Position numbers and translations under genes: made by a program. Shown one piece after another: positions 24,574-33,717 of a stretch of 39,828 nucleotides of DNA (positions within the stretch are counted from its first letter, which is position 1; every line of letters begins with the position of its first letter). The DNA is from JAQICB01 sp046482735 (GTDB taxonomy: Bacteria > Bacteroidota > Bacteroidia > Bacteroidales > UBA1715). The stretch lies in the NCBI GenBank assembly GCA_046482735.1, contig JAWOEL010000139.1, forward strand, positions 1 to 39,828. Reading direction: 5' to 3'. The notes under the pieces were generated by a model, which worked only from the letters and a program-made list of their open reading frames with translations, did not search any database and was not told where the DNA came from.

Positions 24574-25549
24574 TTTTTTGGAGTTTAGAGTCGCTTTGTA
24601 TTGATACCCAACCGTAGGTTTGTTGCAACCATAGTTTGTTGGATGATTTATATCCGATAGCATATGGAATGTCTCCGGGTGATACATATATGTGTAGCTT
24701 CCCATGCTGGTGCGGGAGTTTATGCATAAAACGTTTTTTCCACATGTGTGTGATTGCAAGTTGTTTAATTGATGGATGATAGGGGCCTGCAAGTAATATG
24801 TCGGGAGATTCAAAATCTTTGCTTGGATGAAGCCCGATGCGTAAAATGTTGATAGAGTGTTCTGTAAATAGAGAATATATATCTGCCAGCCATTTTGTTG
24901 CTGTTGCAATATCCAGTGGGGTGTAAGTCCCGTTTTTATACATGTGTGCCAGAGCGGTGTGTGCTATTACTAAACAGGGGTATATACGAGTTGTGTGTGC
25001 TTTGCATGCAATAATTTGGCGTGCTGTATTCATGCTTTTTTCGTATGTGTCTCCCGGTAAACCTATCATCATCTGAAGACCAAGTTTAAATTTGTGTGCA
25101 GTAATTTGTTTAGCTGCCATTTTGATTTGCTCGGCAGTATGTCCTCGTTGTGATGCAGCTAAAACATCATTGTCATATGATTGTGCACCCAGTTCTATGT
25201 CTTGTACTCCATATGATTTCAGCATGTGTAATATGTGTTCCGAAATATAGTCGGGACGGGTTGATATGCGAATCCCTTCGACAGCACCTTTTTGAATATA
25301 AGATTGTGCGAGTGTCAAAAAAGCTCTTTGTTGTTCGAGAGGCAGACCTGTAAAATTTCCACCAAAAAAGGCAATTTGTATTGATGCGGATTTTGGAATT
25401 GTACTGATATGTTTGTCTATTATGTTTTGAGCATCAGATATGTCCGGTATGTTGTGTGTGTTGCTGATGTTTTGTTGATTGCAAAACACGCATTTATTGT
25501 GGCAGGCGAGTTCGGGTAAAAATATAGGAATATTATAGTGTTTCTGCAT
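24548..25549 (-). CDS. Radical SAM protein (Elp3-like/COG1243-like)
   Basis: A 333-residue radical SAM protein. The cluster motif CHNKCVFC (CX3CX2C, residues 16-23) follows an IPIFLPELA lead, as in short Elp3-like radical SAM proteins. AFFGGNFTGLP is the GGE-like SAM motif; ISTRPDYI, DIELGAQSYDNDVLAASQRGHT and QMMIGLPGDT match the Elp3/HemN-like core. The acetyltransferase domain of true Elp3 is absent, so tRNA wobble-uridine modification is not assured. Its end overlaps the start of the DUF6873-like gene by 26 bases. Substrate unknown. Confidence 0.82.
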   Translation of the reverse strand: MQKHYNIPIFLPELACHNKCVFCNQQNISNTHNIPDISDAQNIIDKHISTIPKSASIQIAFFGGNFTGLPLEQQRAFLTLAQSYIQKGAVEGIRISTRPDYISEHILHMLKSYGVQDIELGAQSYDNDVLAASQRGHTAEQIKMAAKQITAHKFKLGLQMMIGLPGDTYEKSMNTARQIIACKAHTTRIYPCLVIAHTALAHMYKNGTYTPLDIATATKWLADIYSLFTEHSINILRIGLHPSKDFESPDILLAGPYHPSIKQLAITHMWKKRFMHKLPHQHGKLHIYVSPGDIPYAIGYKSSNKLWLQQTYGWVSIQSDSKLQKNEFTYCYH

Positions 25550-25747
25550 GCCAATTTTTTTATGGCAAATATATATATATTTATGTATGAGTTGAACTCA
25601 TGTCTTAGAAATTGTATACTTCTATTTCTATTTTTTTTATGCCTTATGCCTTATGTCTGTGTCAATGCCTAAATATGGTTGAGTATTAAAAAAAACATCT
25701 GTAATTTCGTAATTAATCTGTTTATCGGAAGGATATTTATATATGAC

Positions 25748-25778
25748 AAAAAAAGGCGGTTTTTTTAAAAAACCGCCC
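25748..25778 (-). terminator. Intrinsic terminator of the TonB receptor/lipoprotein operon
   Basis: On the minus strand GGGCGGTTTTTT and AAAAAACCGCC form a strong stem, followed by TTTTTTTG. It lies 37 bases after the stop of the beta-helix lipoprotein. The A/T symmetry means it may also work in the other direction. Confidence 0.88.
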
Positions 25779-25814
25779 TTCACTTCAAATTGTATAAAAA
25801 AACTACACTATATA

Positions 25815-27092
25815 TTAAAAATCTGTACGAGCCCATCCGCTTAACCACGAGTCGCCTGAGCCGATATTAGTGTCTGAATCAAACCATGAATCATCAGTGC
25901 TTACATCTTTGCCGCCAGAGAATGTGTCAGATGTTGATTTTGCAACAACTTCGATTGTAACATTGTTTGATGTTTCGAATTTATTGTTTTCTTCAACTGT
26001 TGGCCCATTCGGGTCGTCAATTTCAGTATCGCCGTCCATAACTTTTGATACTGAATATTTAATAGCTGCATCAGAAACATCAGAATTTACAACTGCATAG
26101 TCAACAATTAAGTCTCCGTTATTCACATTTGTAAGAGTTTGGTTGTGTTCAACGTGAATAGAACGTTTGTCGAAACCAGTAACAACCGCGTTGTAAATTT
26201 TTCCTTTGGTTCCTTCACGAAGTTTCATACCGTATTTCCCTGCATCGTCGCCGTTTTCGTATCCACCGATTAAGGTAATGTTTGCCAAAGTCGGATTTGC
26301 AAACGGTGAGGCTGCGTTGTCTTTTGAGTTGTTATCACCTTCAAAACCGCGGTCTCCTATGCCTGGTTTTTGTTTTGCCAATAAATATTGACCTTTTCCT
26401 GACCAACCTTGTGTCCAGTCGAAGCTGTCGTCTTTTGCACCATACACCATTGCATACTTAATGTTTACGGTACCACCAAAAAACTCAATTCCGTCGTCAT
26501 CACCTTCATATATTTGAATATACTCCAGTGTTGTTCCGTTACCCACACCATATAGCGATAAGCCGTTAGATTCGTGCTCTTCGTCTAAACTTGTTCCGGT
26601 ATATTCAAGAATACAATATTTCAATGTTCCTGAATTATCGTCAGCTGCACTTCCGCCATAAGCTGCATTACCAATTTCAGAAGAGCCGCTGCCTCCTTCT
26701 GCATTAATTGGAGCTTTACCACAAATGTGAATAGATCCCCATGCACCGCTTTCTTTGATGTTTGAAGTGAATACGATAGGTTTTGCAGCTGATCCGACTG
26801 CTTCAATTTTTGCACCTTGTTCAATTAATAAATAGGTAATAACGTCTGTTTGTGCGATGATTTCGGTTCCTTCTTCAATTGTTAAGGTTGCCGGTGCTAC
26901 CACGTGCACATCTCCGCGTAAATACCATGTTTGATCACTGGTAAGCGTTACATCTTCAGTGATTTCTCCTGTGAGAACTGTGTCTGTGTTGTTTTCCGGA
27001 GTGTCTGCCGGATCGTCTTTACACGATGTAAGCATCATGCCTAAAACTAAACTGATAGCTGCAATAGCTACATGTACTTGTACTTTTTTCAT
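25815..27092 (-). CDS. Beta-helix-like surface lipoprotein partnered with a TonB-dependent receptor
   Basis: A 425-residue lipoprotein. ATG 27092 gives MKKVQVHVAIAAISLVLG and a lipobox MLTSC with Cys24; a longer frame would use TTG. After an acidic linker (KDDPADTPENN) the protein has a run of short beta repeats such as GDVHVVAPATLTIEEGTEI, PIVFTSN, KYCILEYTGTS, GNGTTLEYIQIYEGDDDGIEFFGG, typical of right-handed parallel beta-helix proteins. No catalytic motif is recognised. Homologues are sometimes mis-annotated as multidrug transporters. It lies 30 bases after the TonB receptor gene and shares its terminator, so it is probably the outer-surface binding partner of that receptor. Confidence 0.82.
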   Translation of the reverse strand: MKKVQVHVAIAAISLVLGMMLTSCKDDPADTPENNTDTVLTGEITEDVTLTSDQTWYLRGDVHVVAPATLTIEEGTEIIAQTDVITYLLIEQGAKIEAVGSAAKPIVFTSNIKESGAWGSIHICGKAPINAEGGSGSSEIGNAAYGGSAADDNSGTLKYCILEYTGTSLDEEHESNGLSLYGVGNGTTLEYIQIYEGDDDGIEFFGGTVNIKYAMVYGAKDDSFDWTQGWSGKGQYLLAKQKPGIGDRGFEGDNNSKDNAASPFANPTLANITLIGGYENGDDAGKYGMKLREGTKGKIYNAVVTGFDKRSIHVEHNQTLTNVNNGDLIVDYAVVNSDVSDAAIKYSVSKVMDGDTEIDDPNGPTVEENNKFETSNNVTIEVVAKSTSDTFSGGKDVSTDDSWFDSDTNIGSGDSWLSGWARTDF

Positions 27093-27122
27093 TGTTTTCA
27101 AATTTTAAAATTAAATAAATAG

Positions 27123-29858
27123 TTAATTAATTGTATAAGATATGTTTATATCTGCTGATATTCCTTTTTCAAAGTTTTTCAAAGTTTTGAATCGTTCATA
27201 TGTTTTGGTATCCTGATTGTAATTTACCCCCTGAACATATGTTTGTTCTTGATAGAGTATGTTTTTAATGCTGAGGTCAATATTCCATACTTTAGAGAGT
27301 TTGTTTTTTATAACCAAATTGAGTGAATGGAACGGTTTTTCAAAAATGCTTCCCATTCCGCCGCTACCCACTGCATATAGTCGTTGTCCGTATACATTGT
27401 AAACCAGTGCCAGACTTGAGGTATGTTTTTCATTTTCTCCGTATGTAAACTGGTATCCGGCGTCGGCATTTATAAGAAAAGGCGAGGCTCCCTGCATTGC
27501 TCGTGTTTTTTCGGTTTCGTTTGCATTTTCAGAAACCCGGATTAGTGTATACATGTATGCCGCATTTGCACCAACAAAGAACTGTTCCTGCATAACTTTT
27601 TTTACCTCTATTTCAGCTCCGCCAGCATATCCTCGTTCTGTGTTTTTGAATGTATACATAATTGTTCCGCCGGTTGGTTTGCTAATCATCTCAATAGGAT
27701 TTTGTAATATTTTACCATATACACCGAAAGAAATTATTTCTCTTTTTGTGGGGAATATTTCATATTTCAGATCGATATTGTAATTATACCCATTTTTTAG
27801 ATTTTTATTTCCTTCTGTTTTTGGTTCGCCGTATGCAGGTATAACACTTGCCGGAGATTTTTCGTAAAAACCCGGACGGGTAATGGTTTTGCTTGCTGCA
27901 AGTCGTATATTTTTGTTTTCTGTTTGTTTGTATGTTATGTTTAAAGCTGGAAATATATCATGAGAGATTAAAGAGATATCTGTGGCAGTGCCTATTTGAT
28001 TATAATCTGTGACGGTCATATCTGCATATTCATAGCGAAGCCCGAAATTAATTGTAGTTTGTTCGTTCGGTTCATAGTTTATAGATGAAAATGCTGCACC
28101 CAAAAGTTTTTCTCCGGTATAGAGCATAGGATAACTGTTCCCGTTTTTTACATATATATTATTTTCCTCAAAATTTTCTTCGGAAAAAATATCCAGTGGT
28201 GTGTATGGTTCTGTAACAATGTTTTGCACCGCAGAAATATCATAAAAATAGGCGTACGAATTAAAATCTTTCATCGTATAGCTGCTTTCAATACCGGCTG
28301 AAATCTCATACGATTCATCTTGCGGATGATAATTTCCCTTGAACGAGCCAGTCAGAGTCGATTCTTGTTGGTCGGTGAAAAAACGTGCTGTTTCTTGCTG
28401 GTTAAGAGCAAAAAGAGACCATTCATTGTTTTGTTTAATGTAAGTCGTTTGTCGTCTGTCCGGAATAGATGATTCGGCTTGTGAATATCCCGCATCCCAC
28501 GACAATGATGTGCTGCTCGTAATAGCTTTGTCTCCCAGAATTTGCAGGTAATATAACCGGTTGTTTGAAAAACTGTAATTTCGGATAAACAAAGAATCAC
28601 CCTCATTGTCCCAGCCATCATATTTCAGTTCAGCAACATCTTCGGTTCCTGAGGTGTAAAACATATTTGCTTTGATTACGCCACCTTTGTGCGAAATGTA
28701 TGAGGCACTGAGTAAATTTGTGAATTGTGTTGAATAAGTATAGGTGTCTTTGTAGAATTTATTTTTTATTGTTCCGTCTGCTTTCAGTTGAGCATCATAT
28801 ACATAATCTTCAAATAAATAATCATTGGAAAACGAAGAGGAAAACAGAATGCCGGCTTTGCCGTTTTCAAGCATGTAGGAATTGCCGCCGCTTATATCTA
28901 GAGAAATATCGGGGAGAGCGTTGTATTGTACATCGCCAAAGTGTGTTGAAAATATATCCTGAGAAGCATCTTTACTGTTTTGGTTACGGTTAACAATTTT
29001 GTATTCTTCCGGAAGGATTTCATTTCGTTGCTGTACATCAAATCCAAAAAAGTTATCGGTTTCTGAATATGCTTCAATGAAATTTCTTCCGGTTGTTTGA
29101 TTATTATAGCCGATACCTCCACCAATGGTAAGAAATTTTTTGTCAGGATAATCTTTGGTTTCAATATTAATTAAGGCTCCGGAATAATCCGCACTGTGTT
29201 CTGCCGAATATACTTTATGAACGCCAATGTTTTTAACCACATCACTCGGAAAGAGATCTAATTGAATTACTTTTTTTGTCGGGTCAGGTGAGGGGACAGG
29301 CATATTATTTAATAAAGCTTTATTGTATCGGTCACCTAAACCGCGCACAAATAATTGCTTGCTGCCTATCATAGAAATTCCCGACATTTTTTTTACCCCC
29401 GAAGCTACATCCGAAGCACCTTTTCGGGAAAGTTCCTGTGCACCAATACTAGTTTGTATTGTTTGGGCATTTTTTTGATCTAGTAAAGAAATTATTTCAC
29501 TTTCTTTGTTGGCACGAGCGGTAATGAATACCTTGTCGGTTTCTACTGCTGCTACCGATAAATTAAAATTAACAGTAATATTTTCTCCTTTATCTATAGT
29601 AATATTTTCTATTATTTGATCTTCGTATGTTATATAGGTACACACAACTGTATAAGTACCCGGCTGAACGTCTAGTGCAAATGTGCCGTCGTAATTACTC
29701 ATAGTGCCAACTGTTTCGTTTTCCATTAAAAAAATGGTAGCTCCGATTAACTCTTCTTTCGTCTGTGCATCTGTTACTTTTCCTTGAATCATGCATGGTT
29801 GTGTTATTCCTGTTATACTTCCTAACCCCATTGTAAGTAATACTAATAATCTCTTCAT
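27123..29858 (-). CDS. TonB-dependent outer-membrane receptor
   Basis: A 911-residue outer-membrane transporter. Order: signal peptide (about 1-20), carboxypeptidase-regulatory-like beta-sandwich (about 22-105, IQGKVTDAQTKEELIGATIFL), plug domain (about 125-235, GASDVASGVKKMSGISM and KQLFVRGLGDRYN) and a 22-strand barrel to the C-terminus, which ends SADINISYTIN. It is not a canonical SusC: the operon partner is a beta-helix lipoprotein, not a SusD protein, so the ligand is probably not a glycan. The gene is divergent from a PhoB-like response regulator, and direct repeats like Pho boxes lie between the two. Phosphate or an organophosphate is a reasonable guess, not shown by the sequence. Confidence 0.9.
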   Translation of the reverse strand: MKRLLVLLTMGLGSITGITQPCMIQGKVTDAQTKEELIGATIFLMENETVGTMSNYDGTFALDVQPGTYTVVCTYITYEDQIIENITIDKGENITVNFNLSVAAVETDKVFITARANKESEIISLLDQKNAQTIQTSIGAQELSRKGASDVASGVKKMSGISMIGSKQLFVRGLGDRYNKALLNNMPVPSPDPTKKVIQLDLFPSDVVKNIGVHKVYSAEHSADYSGALINIETKDYPDKKFLTIGGGIGYNNQTTGRNFIEAYSETDNFFGFDVQQRNEILPEEYKIVNRNQNSKDASQDIFSTHFGDVQYNALPDISLDISGGNSYMLENGKAGILFSSSFSNDYLFEDYVYDAQLKADGTIKNKFYKDTYTYSTQFTNLLSASYISHKGGVIKANMFYTSGTEDVAELKYDGWDNEGDSLFIRNYSFSNNRLYYLQILGDKAITSSTSLSWDAGYSQAESSIPDRRQTTYIKQNNEWSLFALNQQETARFFTDQQESTLTGSFKGNYHPQDESYEISAGIESSYTMKDFNSYAYFYDISAVQNIVTEPYTPLDIFSEENFEENNIYVKNGNSYPMLYTGEKLLGAAFSSINYEPNEQTTINFGLRYEYADMTVTDYNQIGTATDISLISHDIFPALNITYKQTENKNIRLAASKTITRPGFYEKSPASVIPAYGEPKTEGNKNLKNGYNYNIDLKYEIFPTKREIISFGVYGKILQNPIEMISKPTGGTIMYTFKNTERGYAGGAEIEVKKVMQEQFFVGANAAYMYTLIRVSENANETEKTRAMQGASPFLINADAGYQFTYGENEKHTSSLALVYNVYGQRLYAVGSGGMGSIFEKPFHSLNLVIKNKLSKVWNIDLSIKNILYQEQTYVQGVNYNQDTKTYERFKTLKNFEKGISADINISYTIN

Positions 29859-29937
29859 GTATCTTTTTTTTTACAATTATTATATCTGTTCGGAAGCAAA
29901 ACTATAGCACGTATCTTATACTTAGTTTATGTAGGTT

Positions 29938-29954
29938 TTAACAAAACGTTAAGT
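29938..29954. promoter_or_regulatory. Pho-box-like direct repeat 1 (TTAACA-N5-TTAAGT)
   Basis: TTAACA at 29938-29943 and TTAAGT at 29949-29954 repeat with an 11-base period, the spacing used by PhoB/PhoP-type regulators that bind direct half-sites on one DNA face. It lies between the TonB receptor and the response regulator genes. A -7-like element for the receptor (TAGTTTTG on the minus strand, 29904-29897) is about 33 bases away. Confidence 0.35.
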
Positions 29955-30049
29955 TTAAAATGTGATATAGATGTTGTGTAAAATGCTGTTTTGTAGTGTT
30001 CTGTGTTTTTTGTATTGCTGTTTGTGTTGTGAAAAAGCGGGGCTAAAAA

Positions 30050-30066
30050 TTAACATATTAGTAACA
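30050..30066 (+). promoter_or_regulatory. Pho-box-like direct repeat 2 (TTAACA-N5-GTAACA)
   Basis: TTAACA at 30050-30055 and GTAACA at 30061-30066 again have the 11-base period. The site is 44 bases upstream of the response regulator start codon, so the regulator may control itself. The motif agrees with the TT(A/C/T)ACA-N5 form known for PhoP of Gram-positive bacteria; its use in this organism is inferred. Confidence 0.4.
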
Positions 30067-30110
30067 TGTGCTTAAAATCTGATTTACATAGTATGTATAG
30101 ATTTGGTGCC

Positions 30111-30788
30111 ATGAGTTATAAAGTATTAATAGCAGATGATGAACCGGATATAATTGAATTCTTAGAATACAATTTATCTAAAGAAGGTTTTGAAGTTTTA
30201 TCCGTAACTAACGGGAGAGATGCGTATAAAAAAGCCTTATACGAAAAACCTGATGTTATATTATTAGATATTATGATGCCCGAAGGCGATGGCGTGGAAA
30301 TATGCAGTCAATTGCGGGAGCATCCCGAATTTGAACATACTATTATTGCGTTTTTAACAGCACGGAGCGAAGATTATTCGCAAATTGCCGGTTTCGAGGT
30401 CGGGGCAGATGATTATATAACCAAACCTATTCGTCCTCGTGTGTTGGTTGCACGCATTAATGCTCTGCTCAAACGTAAAATGTCGCCCAAAACAATGGAA
30501 GAAAATATTTTTGATTTTGGAGAAATATCTATTGACAGAAATCAACGTTTGGTTTTTTTGAATGGTACTGAAATGTTTTTACCCAAAAAAGAATTTGAAA
30601 TTCTTAATTTATTAGCCTCAAAACCCGGTGTGGTTTTTACTCGTCAGGAAATGTATAACTTAATTTGGGGAACAGAAATTTTTGTCGGTGATAGAACAAT
30701 TGATGTACATGTTCGTAAAATTCGTGAAAAAATTGGCGATTCTTATATCAAAACGATAAAAGGAGTAGGGTATAAGTTTGTTGGTTAA
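30111..30788 (+). CDS. OmpR/PhoB-family response regulator
   Basis: A 225-residue two-component regulator. Receiver domain 1-120 with acidic pocket DDE (9-11), phospho-acceptor Asp53 in VILLDIMMP, Thr83 and Lys105 in DDYITKPIRPR. The C-terminal winged helix (about 128-225) has the PhoB-type RQEMYNLIWG and RTIDVHVRKIREKIGD motifs. ATG 30111 (MSYKVLIADDEPD) is used as start since 15 upstream residues in the same frame from 30066 are not receiver-like and would overlap the Pho-box-like repeat. No histidine kinase is adjacent, so it is an orphan here. It is followed by an intrinsic terminator. Confidence 0.9.
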   Translation: MSYKVLIADDEPDIIEFLEYNLSKEGFEVLSVTNGRDAYKKALYEKPDVILLDIMMPEGDGVEICSQLREHPEFEHTIIAFLTARSEDYSQIAGFEVGADDYITKPIRPRVLVARINALLKRKMSPKTMEENIFDFGEISIDRNQRLVFLNGTEMFLPKKEFEILNLLASKPGVVFTRQEMYNLIWGTEIFVGDRTIDVHVRKIREKIGDSYIKTIKGVGYKFVG

Positions 30789-31103
30789 ATATATTTAAGA
30801 GATTACATATTTCTACCCCCATATAATATGTAATTCTGTTCAGGAGGAATTCGAAAGGATTCCTCCTTTTTTTGTGGCTGAAGTATTTAAGAGATTGTAT
30901 TTTTCAAAAATCTGTATTGTACATACGCCCGAAATAATAAATAATTTTAGTTAAAATGGCATAGGAATTATTGTTTCTGCAGTATGAGTATTTAAAAATA
31001 AAAGCAGATGTATTATACATACCGAAATTATTATATTGTATGCGAGACACAATAGCTGTTGTGTGTTTTGTGCATGTGTTATCTAATTAATCATTACGGT
31101 TAT
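30789..31103 (+). other. Gap between the response regulator and the ABC remnant
   Basis: Beyond the terminator at 30842-30873 this AT-rich stretch shows only a short hairpin (ACACAA ... TTGTGT near 31046-31063). No gene or RNA is recognised. Confidence 0.5.
30842..30873 (+). terminator. Intrinsic terminator after the response regulator
   Basis: AGGAGGAAT (30842-30850) pairs with ATTCCTCCT (30859-30867) around an eight-base loop, followed by seven T. It ends the regulator transcript about 60 bases after its stop codon. Confidence 0.9.
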
Positions 31104-31884
31104 ATGACACATATTGCGATATATACAACTAATAGAATACACAAAAAAGAATTGTTTGAAGCTATTAAATCAAACAGATTATTGTTTGAGCACACACCGT
31201 TAAACGGAAAAATTGGTGCAGTTTTTTCCACGGATACAATAAATAAAATTATTGAAGATGAATATAAACACGATGAGTATCCCATACAGACATCGGAAAA
31301 TAACAGTTTAGAAAGCATGTCGAGTGGGCAACAAAAAATTGCTTTAGCTCAGTATTTATTTCGACAGAACCCCGATTATATTATACTTGACGATGTGCAC
31401 AGTAGTTTAGATTCCTATACTTTAGAGTACTTAGTGAAAGAAATTTATGAACATGCAGATGTTATACAATATATTCAGATCTGTTATAGAAAAGAAGATG
31501 TTTTGCCCTGTGTACAAACTGTTTTGTGTATAGATGAGAACCTTCGGATTACAGATGTGTTCTCTACAGAAGAATTTTCTTTGCAGTCATCAGTTTTATC
31601 AAAGCAAAGGTTTTCAGCAATTAACGCCCGGACAGCAAAGAATAGTTTTGGTTATTCGTACACTTATAAAACAACCGTCTTTATTGATATTGGATGAACC
31701 TACTGCAGGTTTGGATGATGAAAATGCACGAGTTTTTGTTGATTTGATATCGGCAGTAGCTTCGGTAAAAAAGATGGCTGTGATTTATGTTTCACATCGT
31801 AACGAAGCAGGCTTGCATCCCGATTATGTTTTTGAATTACAACCTCATAAAAATGGTTCTACAGGAAAAATTTATGGAAAATAA
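31104..31884 (+). pseudogene. Internally deleted, frameshifted ModF-like tandem ABC ATPase
   Basis: The first part (ATG 31104, MTHIAIYTTNRIHKKELF) matches the N-terminal half of ModF-like tandem ATPases of Bacteroidota: IIEDEYKHDEYPIQTSENNSL, the signature SSGQQKIALAQYL and Walker B DYIILDD. Near 31600 the frame changes by one base. The new frame continues FQQLTPGQQRIVLVIRTL, LLILDEPTAGLDDEN and YVSHRNEAGLHPDYVFEL up to 31884, which is the end of the second ABC domain. The second Walker A, the Q-loop and the linker are missing, so about 220-230 codons have been lost. The full family protein is near 490 residues; this locus has only 260 codons. It cannot make a working ATPase. Confidence 0.75.
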
Positions 31885-31916
31885 TATGTATGAAGATATA
31901 CGAAGAAATCTATAAT

Positions 31917-31952
31917 AAAAAAGGCGGTCATATTATGTATGACCGCCTTTTT
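31917..31952. terminator. Bidirectional terminator between the ABC remnant and gdhA
   Basis: AAAAAGGCGGTCATA and TATGACCGCCTTTTT form a strong hairpin with a short loop and A/T-runs on both sides. It serves the plus-strand ABC remnant and the minus-strand glutamate dehydrogenase. Confidence 0.9.
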
Positions 31953-31988
31953 AAATTATATACAAATAAATTGATTCAGCTAGTTATC

Positions 31989-33341
31989 TTAAACAGCGCC
32001 TTGTGCTATCATAGCATCAGCAACTTTAATAAATCCACCAATGTTTGCACCTTTCACGTAATTGATAAAACCGTCTTTTTCTGTACCATGTTGAACACAA
32101 GTAGCGTGAATGTTTTTCATAATTTGTTGTAATTTAGCATCCACCTCTTCGCTTGTCCAGTTCAAACGCATAGAGTTTTGAGCCATTTCAAGACCGGAAG
32201 TAGCAACACCACCAGCGTTAGCAGCTTTACCTAAACCGTAGAGAATTTTTGCATCAAGGAAAATTTCTACAGCCTCAGGAGTAGAAGGCATGTTTGCACC
32301 TTCTGATACACAAATACATCCGTTAGCAACTAATGTTTTTGCATCTTCTTCCAACAGTTCATTTTGAGTTGCAGAAGGGAATGCTACATCACATTTAATT
32401 CCCCAAGGAGTTTTTCCTTCGTAAAATTCGCAATTATATTTTTCTGCATATTCTTTTATACGACCCCGTTTGTTATTTTTAAGGTCTTTGATAAACGCTA
32501 ATTTTTCAGCATCAATTCCATCCGGATCATAAATAAAACCATTAGAATCAGAAGCAGTAACACATTTTCCGCCTAGTTCAGTTGCTTTTTCAATACAAAA
32601 TTGTGCAACATTACCTGAACCAGATACTACACAGGTTTTTCCTTGCATAGAATCGTTACGGGTTTTAAGCATTTCTTGTGCAAAATATACCTCACCGTAA
32701 CCTGTTGCTTCCGGACGAATAAGAGACCCACCCCATTCGAGAGCTTTACCTGTTAATACACCGGTAAATTCGTTGCGAAGGCGTTTGTATTGACCATACA
32801 TGAAACCAATTTCACGACCGCCAACTCCAATGTCGCCGGCAGGGATATCAGTGTCTGCACCAACGTGGCGTTGAAGTTCTGTCATAAAGCTTTGGCAAAA
32901 TTTCATAATTTCGTTATCAGATTTTCCTTTTGGGTCGAAATCTGAACCACCTTTACCACCACCCATTGGGATAGTTGTTAAACTGTTTTTGAAAACTTGT
33001 TCGAATGCTAAAAATTTTAAAACACCTAGGCTTACTGTTGGGTGAAAACGCAATCCACCTTTGTATGGACCAATAGCACTGTTCATTTGTACTCTGATTC
33101 CACGGTTGATTTGAATGTCGCCTTTGTCGTCAAGCCATGGTATACGGAATATTATAACACGTTCAGGTTCTACCATTCTTTCAAGAACTTTTGCCGATTT
33201 GTATTTCGGGTTTTCTTCTATAAATGGTAATAAGGATTCAACAACTTCTTGTACTGCTTGGTGAAATTCTACTTCACCCGGATTTTTGGCAATTACTTTT
33301 GCCATAAAATCATTTACCTTAACATCTAATAAATCTGCCAT
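31989..33341 (-). CDS. gdhA: Glutamate dehydrogenase, hexameric NADP-type
   Basis: A 450-residue glutamate dehydrogenase that interconverts 2-oxoglutarate plus ammonia and glutamate. The substrate-binding segment GPYKGGLRFHP, the catalytic Lys in PMGGGKGGSDFDP and the Asp in DIPAGDIGVGGREIGF are all present. The Rossmann fold follows with VVSGSGNVAQFC (about 230-241). The length and these motifs fit the small hexameric, NADP(H)-preferring class used for ammonia assimilation; cofactor choice was not tested. It is monocistronic, with a strong terminator downstream. Confidence 0.95.
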   Translation of the reverse strand: MADLLDVKVNDFMAKVIAKNPGEVEFHQAVQEVVESLLPFIEENPKYKSAKVLERMVEPERVIIFRIPWLDDKGDIQINRGIRVQMNSAIGPYKGGLRFHPTVSLGVLKFLAFEQVFKNSLTTIPMGGGKGGSDFDPKGKSDNEIMKFCQSFMTELQRHVGADTDIPAGDIGVGGREIGFMYGQYKRLRNEFTGVLTGKALEWGGSLIRPEATGYGEVYFAQEMLKTRNDSMQGKTCVVSGSGNVAQFCIEKATELGGKCVTASDSNGFIYDPDGIDAEKLAFIKDLKNNKRGRIKEYAEKYNCEFYEGKTPWGIKCDVAFPSATQNELLEEDAKTLVANGCICVSEGANMPSTPEAVEIFLDAKILYGLGKAANAGGVATSGLEMAQNSMRLNWTSEEVDAKLQQIMKNIHATCVQHGTEKDGFINYVKGANIGGFIKVADAMIAQGAV

Positions 33342-33717
33342 TTTATATATGTTTTTAATTTATATTACTAATTTAATTTGTTTATATTTTTCAAAAATAT
33401 GATATATTTTACAAATTGTATATGGGGTATATCGAATTTACGTGATATACGTAGCGTGTTTTTGTGTCGTCTGATTTTTGTATATGTGAGCTGGTAATTA
33501 ATTGTATTTCTGTATTTTGTTTAAGTATAGTGTGATGCGGTTTTTAAAGTTTTACAGAGACATATACTGTAAGGTAACAAGTATAATATAGATTTTTCTT
33601 TTTGTGTAAATATGAACAGTATATATTACAGTAATTATAGTTTTGTAATAAAATGTATAAAAAAACAAATGTAAACCAGTACTTTTTTATATTTTTGTAG
33701 TGCAACACTCAAATGTA
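33342..33717. other. Divergent intergenic stretch between gdhA and the helicase gene
   Basis: The stretch is very AT-rich and holds the promoters of both neighbours but no gene. TATTTTTG at 33690-33697 is a good -7 element (TAnnTTTG) for the plus-strand helicase; no matching -33 is seen. A similar TATTTTTG occurs on the minus strand near 33398 for gdhA. Confidence 0.5.

Noticed and set aside
24574..24909. N-terminal extension of the DUF6873-like protein
   Set aside because: It lies entirely within the radical SAM gene on the same strand, has a biased composition and the family pattern begins at MNSPIAIIDARAP (24573).
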